DNA of 64,000 nt from Bacteroidales bacterium (lineage in GTDB: Bacteria > Bacteroidota > Bacteroidia > Bacteroidales > P3): positions 1 through 64,000 of the forward strand of contig JAFXAA010000007.1 of NCBI GenBank assembly GCA_017522105.1, in the 5' to 3' direction. A program made the position numbers and the translations under genes. The notes beneath the pieces are model-generated. The model had not been told where the DNA came from, ran no database searches, and saw only the letters and a list, made by a program, of their open reading frames with translations. Shown here piece by piece: positions 42,220 to 49,406 of this stretch (the first letter of the stretch is position 1; each line of letters begins with the position of its first letter).

Positions 42220-42292
42220 AAGTCAAAGGCTGTAAGCTGCAAGTGGCCGCGCGGACGCGTTCCGGGCGCTCGCCGCCTGCAGCTTGCAGTTG
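42220..42292. repeat. two-armed 7-bp repeat hairpin (GTAAGCT type)
   Basis: Left arm GGCTGTAAGCTGCAAG, GC-rich centre with GGCCGCGCGGACGCG, right arm CCTGCAGCTTGCAG. It fills the gap between tpiA and the permease gene and ends just before the permease start. Confidence 0.7.
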
Positions 42293-43522
42293 ATGTTCAT
42301 GCTGTTTGAGCGGTTCATAGCACAACGGTTCATGCCCCGGAGCGGCGGCGGCTTTTCGGGGCCGCTGTCGGCCATCGCTGTGGCCGGCATTGCCCTGGGC
42401 GTGGTGGTGATGGTGATGGCAGTGAGCATACTGCGCGGCTTCCAGGCCGACATCGGGGGCAAGGTGGCGGGCTTCGGCAGCCACATGACGGTCACTGGGT
42501 TCGCCACCAGCGACGCCTATGCCGACACACCGGTGGCTGTGGACAGCACGCTAATGGAGGCTATGCGCGCCGTGCCCGGTGTGCGCCATGTGCAGTGCTA
42601 CGCCACCAAGGGCGCCATGGTGAAAACCGCCGACCAGATATACGGCATCATGTTCCGTGGCCTCGGCGCAGGCTACGACACGTCGTTCTACCGCTCGTGC
42701 CTCGTCGAGGGACGCCTCCCCCAGCCTTCCGCCGACAGCATGGCGTCCAACGACGTGCTCATCTCCAGCACCATAGGCAACAAGCTGGGACTTAAGGTTG
42801 GCGACAAGATGCGCACCTATTTCTGGCACGGCGACAGCTACCGCTCAAGGGCCTTCAAGGTGTGCGGCATCTACAACACCGACCTGGCCGAGATGGACGA
42901 GCTCTATGTGGTGGGCGACCTGCGGCAGGTGCAGCGCATAGAGGGCTGGGGCGACAGCATGGTGGGCGGCTACGAGCTGCTGGTGGATGACTTCGACGCC
43001 CTCGACGCCACGGCGCTCCGCGTGGCAGCAGTGCTGCCCTACGACCTGGCGCTGCACACCATCGTCAGCCAGCACCCGGCGCTGTTCTCGTGGCTGGACC
43101 TGCTGAACGCCAACATAACGCTGATACTCATCATCATGTGCCTGGTGAGTGCTGTAGCCATCGTGTCGGCGCTGCTGATAATGATCTTTGAAAAGGGCAC
43201 CACCATAGGGCTGCTGAAAGCCCTCGGGGCGAGCAACGCTGCTGTGCGTCGCATCTTCGCCCTCAAGGCCGGCGGCCTGATAGCAACGGGCATCGTCATA
43301 GGCGACGCTGTGGCGCTGGCGATGAGCCTGGCGCAGAGCCGCTGGCACTTGCTGACGCTGGATCCAGAGAGCTACTCCATGGCCTACGTGCCGGTGGAGA
43401 TAAACGCATGGGTGTATGTAGCCATCAGCCTCGGCACGGCGGCGGTGTGCACGGCGGCGCTGCTGCTGCCGGCGGCCTACATCAGCAGGGTGAGCCCGGC
43501 AAAGACGATGAGAGAGTTATGA
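42293..43522 (+). CDS. LolC/LolE-type ABC transporter permease (409 aa)
   Basis: An N-terminal helix (about residues 20-45, SAIAVAGIALGVVVMVMAVSILRGF) and a large periplasmic domain precede three C-terminal helices in an FtsX domain (NITLILIIMCLVSAVAIVSALLIM, then KGTTIGLLKALGASNAAVRRIF). This matches the lipoprotein-releasing LolC/LolE permeases that pass lipoproteins from the inner membrane to LolA. No LolD ATPase gene is adjacent. ATG at 42293 is used; a TTG three codons upstream and an ATG two codons downstream are alternatives. Confidence 0.88.
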   Translation: MFMLFERFIAQRFMPRSGGGFSGPLSAIAVAGIALGVVVMVMAVSILRGFQADIGGKVAGFGSHMTVTGFATSDAYADTPVAVDSTLMEAMRAVPGVRHVQCYATKGAMVKTADQIYGIMFRGLGAGYDTSFYRSCLVEGRLPQPSADSMASNDVLISSTIGNKLGLKVGDKMRTYFWHGDSYRSRAFKVCGIYNTDLAEMDELYVVGDLRQVQRIEGWGDSMVGGYELLVDDFDALDATALRVAAVLPYDLALHTIVSQHPALFSWLDLLNANITLILIIMCLVSAVAIVSALLIMIFEKGTTIGLLKALGASNAAVRRIFALKAGGLIATGIVIGDAVALAMSLAQSRWHLLTLDPESYSMAYVPVEINAWVYVAISLGTAAVCTAALLLPAAYISRVSPAKTMREL

Positions 43523-43544
43523 GTTATGAGTTGAATGTTATTAT

Positions 43545-45017
43545 ATGAAACAGAGGCTGAAACTGATAGTGCTGACGCTGACCATAGGGATGGCCCTGCT
43601 GGCCCTGTGGCAGGTGCAGCGCGTTGCCGACCAGGTGCGCCAGAGCGAAGAAGCCAAGGTGCGCCTGTGGGCGTCGGCCATAGGGCAGCGCAACCAGATG
43701 GCTGCCACGACGGCCCACTTCTTCCAGCAGGCCACCCTCGACGAGCACCGCAAGATGAGGCTGTACACCGACATCCTGCAGTCGTTCAACGACCCCGACT
43801 TGAGCACAGACCTTAAGTTCAGCCTCGCATACGTCAACTACATTGTTGACAGCAGCCACACGCCGATAATCATCACCAAGTCACGCGACAGCGTCATCAC
43901 CGTGCCGCAGGAGCTGGCTGGACAGAAGCTTGAAGGCAGCCTGCTGGAGGAATACACGCAGAACCCGCCGTTCAAATACCGCATCTGGGGCATGCCGATG
44001 ACGCTGTACTACAAGGAGTCGGAGTACTACACGCAGCTGCGCGAGGTGCTGAACAGCTACAGCCTCTCGTTTTTGACGGACATCACGCAGAACTCCGTGC
44101 TGGTGCCGGTGGTAATCGTCGACAGCAGCCGCACCACGGTGCTGGCGCACGGCAACATAGACTCCGCCGAGGTGACGCACCTCGACCTTGAAAAGGGCTT
44201 CAACAGCGAGCCGATAGAGATTACGCTGCCCGACGGGCACGCGGCCTACGTCTACTACTCCTCGACGCCCCTGCTGCGCTCGCTGCGGTGGATGCCGCTG
44301 TTCTACTTCTTCATAGCCATAGTGCTGCTGGTGGTGAGCTATAATCTCTTCCGCACGGCGCGCACGGCGGAGCAGAACCGCATCTGGGTGGGCCTGGCCA
44401 AGGAGACGGCCCACCAGCTGGGCACCCCGCTGTCGTCGCTCGGCGGATGGGTGGAGTACCTGCGCGGCAAGGAGTTCACCGACCAGTATGCTGGCGAAGT
44501 GGAGAAAGACCTGCGACGCCTCGACACCATAACGCACCGCTTCTCGAAGATAGGGTCGGTGCCGGAGCTGAAGGACGAGGACGTGCACGAGGCCACCGTG
44601 GCAGCTGTGGAATACCTGCAGAGCCGGGCCCCGAGGCGCGTGAAGTTCAACGTCACCTTCCCCGAGGGCGAACCCTTTGTGGCACCGCTGAACGGCTACC
44701 TCTTCCAGTGGGTGGTGGAGAACCTGTGCAAGAACGCCATCGACGCCACCGAGGGCGAGGGTGTGATAAGCATCGTGGCTTCGCAGGACGCGCGCCGCAT
44801 ATACATAGACATCAGCGACAACGGCAAGGGCATGAGCCCATCGGTGCAGAAGCGCATCTTCGACAGCGGCTTCACCACCAAGAGCCGCGGATGGGGTCTG
44901 GGATTGCCGCTGGCCAAACGCATAGTGAACCAATACCACCGCGGCCGCCTGTACCTGAAATACAGTGTTCCCGGCCAAGGCTCCTGCTTCCGCATAGAGC
45001 TGAAGAAGAAGGCCTGA
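43545..45017 (+). CDS. sensor histidine kinase (490 aa)
   Basis: An N-terminal membrane helix (residues 4-24), a periplasmic sensor domain to about residue 240, and a second helix (about 244-266, PLFYFFIAIVLLVVSYNLF). The phospho-acceptor His is in KETAHQLGTPLSSL near residue 289. The ATP-binding domain has the N box NLCKNAIDA, G1 DNGKGMSP and G2 GWGLGLPLAKRIV. No response-regulator gene is beside it, so it is an orphan kinase here. The stimulus is unknown. Confidence 0.93.
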   Translation: MKQRLKLIVLTLTIGMALLALWQVQRVADQVRQSEEAKVRLWASAIGQRNQMAATTAHFFQQATLDEHRKMRLYTDILQSFNDPDLSTDLKFSLAYVNYIVDSSHTPIIITKSRDSVITVPQELAGQKLEGSLLEEYTQNPPFKYRIWGMPMTLYYKESEYYTQLREVLNSYSLSFLTDITQNSVLVPVVIVDSSRTTVLAHGNIDSAEVTHLDLEKGFNSEPIEITLPDGHAAYVYYSSTPLLRSLRWMPLFYFFIAIVLLVVSYNLFRTARTAEQNRIWVGLAKETAHQLGTPLSSLGGWVEYLRGKEFTDQYAGEVEKDLRRLDTITHRFSKIGSVPELKDEDVHEATVAAVEYLQSRAPRRVKFNVTFPEGEPFVAPLNGYLFQWVVENLCKNAIDATEGEGVISIVASQDARRIYIDISDNGKGMSPSVQKRIFDSGFTTKSRGWGLGLPLAKRIVNQYHRGRLYLKYSVPGQGSCFRIELKKKA

Positions 45018-45095
45018 CATTTTTTGCCGCACAGCACAATAATAAGGCCGGGCAGACGTTATCAAACGGAAAAAAGAACAAACAAAGACAACGAT

Positions 45096-46610
45096 ATGGC
45101 AAACCAAGACGATTTCTTCAAGAAAGTGGTGGCCCACGCCAAAGAATACGGATTCATCTTCCCAAGCTCGGAGATATACGACGGCCTGGCCGCCGTCTAC
45201 GACTACGGCCAGCTGGGCGTGGAGCTGAAAAACAATATAAAGCAGGCATGGTGGAAGGCCATGGTGCAGATGCACGAGAACATCGTGGGTCTGGACAGCG
45301 CCATCTTCATGCACCCCCGCATCTGGAAGGCCAGCGGCCACGTGGACGCTTTCAACGACCCCCTCATCGACAACAAAGACAGCAAGAAGCGCTACCGCGC
45401 CGACGTGCTCATCGAAGACCACATAGCCAAAATCGAGGAAAAGATTGAGAAGGAGTGCGAGAAAGCCCACAAGCGCTTCGGCGACGCATTCGACCGTCAG
45501 CAGTTTGTCAGCACCAACCAGCGTGTTCTGGAGCACCAAAAGCAGATTGACGAGATACATGAGAAGTATGCCGAGTTGATGAACGCCAACGACCTCGACG
45601 GCCTTAAGCAGCTCATCCTCGACCTTGGCATCGTGTGCCCCATCAGCGGCACGCGCAACTGGACCGACGTGCGCCAGTTTAACCTGATGTTCGCCACCAA
45701 GATGGGCTCTGTCATCGACGACAGCGACACCCTCTATCTGCGCCCAGAGACGGCGCAGGGCATCTTCGTCAACTTCCTCAACGTGCAGAAGAGCGGCCGC
45801 ATGAAGATACCCTTCGGCATAGCACAGATAGGCAAAGCCTTCCGCAACGAGATTGTGGCACGCCAGTTTATCTTCCGCATGCGCGAGTTCGAGCAGATGG
45901 AGATGCAGTTCTTCGTGCGTCCAGGAACGGAGCTGGAGTGGTTCAAGAAGTGGAAGGAAGAGCGCCTGCAGTGGCACCTCTCCTTCGGTATACCGGCCGA
46001 CTGCTACCGCTACCACGACCACGAGAAACTGGCCCACTATGCCAATGCCGCCACCGACATCGAGTTCAAGTTCCCCTTCGGCTTCAAAGAACTGGAGGGC
46101 ATCCACAGCCGCACCGACTTCGACCTCTCGCGCCACAGCGAGTTCAGCGGCAAGAAGCTGCAGTACTTCGACAGCGAACTCAACGAGAGCTACACGCCGT
46201 ATGTCATCGAGACCTCCATCGGCGTCGACCGCACTTTCCTGGCCATCTTCAGCCACGCCCTGAAGGATGAGACACTGGAGGACGGCTCCACCCGTACGGT
46301 GCTGAGCCTGCCGCGCAAGCTGGCCCCCTACAAAGCCGCTGTGCTGCCGCTGGTCAAGAAAGACGGCCTGCCCGAGAAGGCTCGCGAAATACAGCATCTG
46401 CTCATGCCCGAGATGATGGTGCAGTATGACGAAAAGGACGCCATCGGACGCCGCTACCGCCGTCAGGACGCCATCGGCACCCCCTTCTGCATCACCGTCG
46501 ACAGCGACACCCTCAGCGACAACGCCATCACAGTCCGCGAACGCGACACCATGAAGCAGGAGCGCGTCAGCATAGACCAGCTGCCCACCTACCTCAAAGC
46601 CAAATTATAA
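45096..46610 (+). CDS. glyS: glycine--tRNA ligase (single-chain type)
   Basis: A class II synthetase of the alpha-2 type found in eukaryotes, archaea and many bacteria. The first motif region GFIFPSSEIYDGLAAVYDYGQLGVELK, motif 2 YLRPETAQGIFVNF and FRNEIVARQFIFRMREFEQMEMQFF, and the SIGVDRTFLAIF motif 3 are clear, with the anticodon-binding domain at the C-terminus (LAPYKAAVLPL to QLPTYLKAKL). The ATG at 45096 is preferred over an upstream open stretch. Its last 69 bp are repeated, at 58 of 69 identical positions, at 49317-49385. The symbol glyS here means the single-chain enzyme; glyQS would also be used. Confidence 0.96.
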   Translation: MANQDDFFKKVVAHAKEYGFIFPSSEIYDGLAAVYDYGQLGVELKNNIKQAWWKAMVQMHENIVGLDSAIFMHPRIWKASGHVDAFNDPLIDNKDSKKRYRADVLIEDHIAKIEEKIEKECEKAHKRFGDAFDRQQFVSTNQRVLEHQKQIDEIHEKYAELMNANDLDGLKQLILDLGIVCPISGTRNWTDVRQFNLMFATKMGSVIDDSDTLYLRPETAQGIFVNFLNVQKSGRMKIPFGIAQIGKAFRNEIVARQFIFRMREFEQMEMQFFVRPGTELEWFKKWKEERLQWHLSFGIPADCYRYHDHEKLAHYANAATDIEFKFPFGFKELEGIHSRTDFDLSRHSEFSGKKLQYFDSELNESYTPYVIETSIGVDRTFLAIFSHALKDETLEDGSTRTVLSLPRKLAPYKAAVLPLVKKDGLPEKAREIQHLLMPEMMVQYDEKDAIGRRYRRQDAIGTPFCITVDSDTLSDNAITVRERDTMKQERVSIDQLPTYLKAKL

Positions 46611-46663
46611 AAAGTACAAACCACCACGCATCATCTATTTATTACAACAATTAAAACATTCAA

Positions 46664-46700
46664 CGAGGCCACAGAAATGTGGCCTCGTATTTTTTTTTTT
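46664..46700 (+). terminator. strong intrinsic terminator after glyS
   Basis: A perfect 10-bp stem CGAGGCCACA / TGTGGCCTCG with a GAAA tetraloop (46664-46687), followed by TA and a run of eleven T. Its T run also supplies the -33 box of the next promoter. Confidence 0.92.
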
Positions 46701-46729
46701 GGTCGGTTCAAAAACATTTCGTATCTTTG
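46698..46729 (+). promoter_or_regulatory. Bacteroidota-type promoter of the island
   Basis: TTTG (46698-46701, last bases of the terminator T run), 20-nt spacer, TATCTTTG (46722-46729): a consensus promoter. Transcription should begin near 46736 and read the structured region before the first island gene. Confidence 0.88.
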
Positions 46730-46735
46730 CACTCG

Positions 46736-47010
46736 AATTGAAACAGAAGTATTAACGAACATTAATGCCAATGAAGCATAGCGCATAGTTTTTGTGTGCA
46801 CATCATAGAATAGAAAAAAGCGAATAGCTGAAATCTGGTTTTCTGAAAACTTCGACACTTTTTAGATGTTCTCCAGACCCAAGCGACGGCTTTCACGTTT
46901 CGGCGTGGACTTGTACGTTGTAATTGGAGAACATAGGTAGTCGAAGACCTCAGAAAACCGATGAAGACTTAAAAGTTCCACGCTCTTTTTATGTGCATAT
47001 CTCATCGGAA
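46736..47010 (+). ncRNA. candidate structured RNA, long rod-like fold
   Basis: There is no ORF from the promoter to 47079. Nested complementary segments give an extended rod: CCAATGA with TCATCGG (near 46768 and 47002), GTGCACAT (46796) with ATGTGCAT (46991), AAAAAGCG with CGCTCTTTTT, GGTTTTCTGA (46837) with TCAGAAAACC (46950), CTTCGAC (46850) with GTCGAAG (46940), an 11/7-nt bubble, GTTCTCCA (46868) with TGGAGAAC (46925), and an apical CACG-TTTCGG-CGTG hairpin. A rod with internal bubbles recalls 6S RNA but the sequence gives no proof of that. It may be a free RNA or the leader of the island mRNA, since no terminator follows it. Confidence 0.55.
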
Positions 47011-47040
47011 CTCCTTTAGAAAAAAAATGTTATTAAACAA

Positions 47041-47072
47041 AAACCGACGTGCCGATGGTATATAACAGGCAA
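47041..47072 (+). repeat. island leader motif, copy 1
   Basis: 32-nt motif beginning AAACCGACGTGCCGATGGTA and ending ACAGGCAA, 7 nt before the ATG at 47080. It matches copy 2 at 28 of 32 and copy 3 at 29 of 32 positions. TGCC and GGCA within it could pair around a 14-nt loop. Confidence 0.85.
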
Positions 47073-47079
47073 CAAAACA

Positions 47080-47232
47080 ATGAAAAAGTTCAAAAAAACT
47101 ATGCTACTGTTTATTGCCGCAATGTCTTTTGCATCCACCGTGTTTGTCTCATGCGAAGGAATGAGCCAACAGGATGCCTATGACATTGGATATGGCGCTG
47201 GACGTGCACTCCGCTATATGATAGACAATTGA
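47080..47232 (+). CDS. tiny lipoprotein (50 aa)
   Basis: A 50-residue ORF with a clear lipoprotein signal (basic N-terminus MKKFKKT, hydrophobic core, lipobox FVSC with Cys25), leaving a mature lipopeptide of only 26 residues, CEGMSQQDAYDIGYGAGRAL and a short tail YMIDN. The GYGAGRALRYM stretch is small-residue rich and could pack as a helix. It starts 7 nt after leader motif copy 1 and precedes the SUMF1-domain lipoprotein by 23 nt. Function unknown; size and position suggest an accessory or inhibitory peptide, which is inference. Confidence 0.7.
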   Translation: MKKFKKTMLLFIAAMSFASTVFVSCEGMSQQDAYDIGYGAGRALRYMIDN

Positions 47233-47255
47233 TAACAAACCTAATAATCTTTTTT

Positions 47256-47981
47256 ATGAAGACCAACCTATTGCTTCTCTTCAGCGCTATAATAGCGGTT
47301 TCCTGCCAGTCCAACAGCATGGACAATATGGTATATGTCAAGGGGGGGTGGTCTCTCTGCGGAACAGCTTCCACAGATGCCGACCCTGACGAAAACCATG
47401 TAAGAACCGTCTATGTTGGAGACTTTTATATCAGCAGATATGAAGTTACACAGAAGGAATGGAAAGATATCATGGGGTACAATCCATCAATTTTTCGTGG
47501 CGATAAACGACCAGTTGAGTGCGTCTCTTGGGATATGGCGCAGTTATTTATCAAGAAACTCAACAAACGTACAGGTCGACATTTTCGTCTGCCTACTCAA
47601 GAAGAGTGGGAATATGCCGCTCGAAGCGGAGCTAATCAAGACACCACACTTTTTTCTGGAGGTAATGACTTGCAAAGTGTCGGATGGTTTTGTAATAATT
47701 CCGATGATTCAACTCACAATGTAGGGTCACTGCTTCCGAATTCAATTGGATTGTATGACATGACGGGAAACGTCCATGAATGGTGCGATGGTTTGTATGA
47801 TGCCGAACATTACTCTCAAGATACCAACATGAACAAAGATATCTCATATTGGAATATCCGCGTTTTCAAAGGAGGTAGTTGGGCTAGCGATGAGAGGCAT
47901 TGCCGTATATCAAACATCAACTACAATTCTCGTGACATGAAGAACTACTCCCTCGGACTGAGACTTGCAGAAGACCGATAA
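47256..47981 (+). CDS. SUMF1/FGE-sulfatase-domain lipoprotein (241 aa)
   Basis: Lipoprotein signal with lipobox AVSC (Cys17), then a complete SUMF1-like C-type-lectin-fold domain: VYVKGGWSLCGTA, FYISRYEVTQKEWKDIMGYNPS, PVECVSWDMAQLFIKKLN, FRLPTQEEWEYAAR, GLYDMTGNVHEWCDG, FKGGSWASDERHCRISN and a final LGLRLAED. The second and third Cys of authentic formylglycine-generating enzymes are not in the expected spacing near HCRISNIN, where only one Cys remains, so it is probably a binding or scaffold protein like GldJ/GldK-type members rather than a sulfatase activator. AT-rich, unlike its chromosomal neighbours. Confidence 0.88.
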   Translation: MKTNLLLLFSAIIAVSCQSNSMDNMVYVKGGWSLCGTASTDADPDENHVRTVYVGDFYISRYEVTQKEWKDIMGYNPSIFRGDKRPVECVSWDMAQLFIKKLNKRTGRHFRLPTQEEWEYAARSGANQDTTLFSGGNDLQSVGWFCNNSDDSTHNVGSLLPNSIGLYDMTGNVHEWCDGLYDAEHYSQDTNMNKDISYWNIRVFKGGSWASDERHCRISNINYNSRDMKNYSLGLRLAEDR

Positions 47982-48011
47982 GCAAGAGGTGGTCAATTAT
48001 ACATTAACAAA

Positions 48012-48043
48012 AAACCGACGTTCCGATGGTATATAACTGGTAG
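48012..48043 (+). repeat. island leader motif, copy 2
   Basis: AAACCGACGTTCCGATGGTA followed by TATAACTGGTAG, ending 9 nt before the ATG at 48053. A second shared segment, AGAGGTGGTCAATTA, lies about 25 nt upstream and has a counterpart before copy 3. Confidence 0.85.
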
Positions 48044-48052
48044 ACTAAAAAA

Positions 48053-48382
48053 ATGAAAAAAATAATAATTGCAATTGGATTTATCCTTTCCATTTCGAGC
48101 ATATATGCTTTTAACACAATCGACGAAAAAGATGCTCCAAATGAAACAAATGTCACCGTTTCCATTTCTGAAACAAAGACAGTCTGTGCTGTCAAAATTA
48201 TTGGTACAGCCACTAATTATAGTTTCTCCGGGAAATATGATACCGAAGAAAACTACATCAGAGTATTCAACAAAGACGGGAAAGAAGTAGCAAGTGGAAA
48301 GGCCAAAATCAATTATGACCGAAAGGGCAATAAGAAAAACTACAATGCCCATCTGAATGAGACTTATTATTTTAACATTTAA
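48053..48382 (+). CDS. small exported protein (109 aa)
   Basis: A signal peptide (residues 1-19, ending SIYAF) is followed by a 90-residue beta-rich mature part with alternating Thr/Val (NVTVSISETKTVCAVKI), one Cys, and a Lys/Asn-rich end ENYIRVFNKDGKEVASGKAK. It has no known domain I can name. It carries its own copy of the leader motif and very low GC content. Confidence 0.75.
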   Translation: MKKIIIAIGFILSISSIYAFNTIDEKDAPNETNVTVSISETKTVCAVKIIGTATNYSFSGKYDTEENYIRVFNKDGKEVASGKAKINYDRKGNKKNYNAHLNETYYFNI

Positions 48383-48423
48383 AACAATGTACAAGGTGGT
48401 GGATTAAAGTTCTGACCTTGTTA

Positions 48424-48455
48424 AAACCGACGTGCCGATGGTCCATAACTGGCAA
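48424..48455 (+). repeat. island leader motif, copy 3
   Basis: AAACCGACGTGCCGATGGTC followed by CATAACTGGCAA, ending 7 nt before the ATG at 48463. The upstream AAGGTGGTGGATTA resembles the segment before copy 2. Confidence 0.85.
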
Positions 48456-48462
48456 TATCGAA

Positions 48463-48837
48463 ATGAAAAAGATTCTATTATTATCGTTAATTGTACTATC
48501 CAGCCTTGGCATTACGGCAAATGCACAAATATGTAAAATCTCAGAAACAGGAGATAACGTAGAAGTATTTAGTGCCGTGATTGAGGATGGTAATACCGTA
48601 GTTGTCACTGTCGGAAACGACAGTCAAAACACTTCGGCAAATGTTACAGTCACTATTGAAGTAACATACAAATCTCCTACCTCAGTTGCAACCCGTAATT
48701 ACTCCTATACAGGCAAGGTGATCGCCAAACCAAATCAGGAGTCCATCGTAAGAATCCGGATTCCTGAATCAGACCGCAACGGCTACATCCCCCAAAATGT
48801 TAAAGTAACAAAAATTGAAGGAACTAAATGCATGTAA
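48463..48837 (+). CDS. small exported beta-sandwich-like protein (124 aa)
   Basis: A signal peptide (residues 1-22, ending ANAQ) precedes about 100 residues of alternating beta strands (GNTVVVTVGNDSQNTSANVTVTIEVTY, NYSYTGKVIAKPNQESIVRIRIP) that look like an Ig/FxLYD-type sandwich. Cys residues at 24 and 123 of the chain could form a disulfide joining the ends. The ATG follows leader copy 3; an upstream in-frame start would include the motif itself. It is translated one base before the next gene. Confidence 0.78.
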   Translation: MKKILLLSLIVLSSLGITANAQICKISETGDNVEVFSAVIEDGNTVVVTVGNDSQNTSANVTVTIEVTYKSPTSVATRNYSYTGKVIAKPNQESIVRIRIPESDRNGYIPQNVKVTKIEGTKCM

Positions 48838-48838
48838 T

Positions 48839-49201
48839 ATGAAAAAAGTAATCATTTTGTCATTCATTCTGCTTTCTACATTTGCTTTAGTAGCATTTAC
48901 GACCTCAAAGGACTCCATGCAGAAGCAGAACGCCTGCATGAGCTGGTCTGGGAAAGCTTACGAGAACGGAAAAGTTATAGCCTCATTCTCGATGACATCC
49001 GACTGCAAATTTGTCCTTGTCGACTATGAGTATGACGAGCATCACAGAGGCACATACAGCATGTCCAACTCTATTGAGAAAAAAGGAGACGAAGCTATTA
49101 TCACATTATACTCCAGTGACGGTTCCACCGGTCAGGCGAAAATTGTATGGCCTCTCCAGCAAGACATCTGTGTTATTATGGACGACCTGTTGTTTAAATA
49201 A
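48839..49201 (+). CDS. small exported protein (120 aa)
   Basis: A hydrophobic N-terminal segment (residues 3-22, VIILSFILLSTFALVAFTTS) acts as a signal or anchor. The mature part is strand-rich (ACMSWSGKAYENGKVIASFSM, HHRGTYSMSNSIEKKGDEAI) with three Cys and no known family. It lacks its own leader motif and begins one base after the preceding stop, so it is co-translated with it. The island terminator follows. Confidence 0.75.
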   Translation: MKKVIILSFILLSTFALVAFTTSKDSMQKQNACMSWSGKAYENGKVIASFSMTSDCKFVLVDYEYDEHHRGTYSMSNSIEKKGDEAIITLYSSDGSTGQAKIVWPLQQDICVIMDDLLFK

Positions 49202-49224
49202 AAACGGTTGTGTGTTCCACTTCT

Positions 49225-49264
49225 CTTCCCGGATTGTTTTCAACAGTCCGGGAAGTTTTTTTTT
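49225..49264 (+). terminator. intrinsic terminator ending the island genes
   Basis: CTTCCCGGA (49225-49233) pairs exactly with TCCGGGAAG (49247-49255), followed by nine T. Confidence 0.93.
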
Positions 49265-49316
49265 AAGGACAAAATCTATAATACAGCCAAAGAATGCTCG
49301 CCGCCTAATCGCACAC

Positions 49317-49385
49317 CGCGACACCATGCAGCAGGAGCGCGTCAGCATAGACCAACTGCTGGCCTACCTGAAGAGCAACCTATAA
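49317..49385 (+). pseudogene. displaced 3' end of glyS (23 codons)
   Basis: The 69 bp from CGCGACACCATG to the TAA stop align without gaps to glyS 46542-46610, at 58 of 69 identical positions, and encode RDTMQQERVSIDQLLAYLKS plus NL, against RDTMKQERVSIDQLPTYLKA plus KL. Homology stops abruptly upstream. There is no start codon or promoter for it. The changes fall mostly at third positions or are conservative, so this is an end that was under selection in a functional gene before being detached. Confidence 0.88.
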
Positions 49386-49406
49386 GTCTTAGAAGACCAC
49401 AAATAG

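Larger units (their letters stand above)
46611..49385. mobile_element. AT-rich island flanked by duplicated glyS 3' ends
   Basis: Between glyS and the diverged copy of its last 69 bp lies a stretch of clearly lower GC: in the line 48061-48120 only 16 of 60 bases are G or C, against 34 of 60 in glyS at 46021-46080. It holds a promoter, a structured RNA candidate, three copies of a leader motif and five small exported-protein genes. The arrangement, an intact gene end at one side and a displaced end at the other, is how elements integrated at the 3' end of a gene look. No integrase, transposase or short exact target duplication is present, so this is inferred as a remnant or a non-autonomous element. 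Confidence 0.55.

Noticed and set aside
43881..46397. Antisense open frame of 838 codons opposite the histidine kinase and glyS
   Set aside because: Both sense genes are clear members of known families. Long antisense frames are expected in GC-rich codon patterns, and the antisense protein is a low-complexity Val/His/Ala-rich chain.
46736..47010. Retron or diversity-generating retroelement RNA
   Set aside because: No reverse transcriptase or variable/template repeat pair is found in the island.
46736..47010. Naming the rod-like RNA 6S (ssrS)
   Set aside because: The shape is suggestive, but the length is greater than usual and I cannot identify diagnostic sequence, so no name was given.
47041..48455. 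Integron attC sites
   Set aside because: The leader copies lie before start codons rather than after stops, lack the paired core sites of attC, and there is no integrase.
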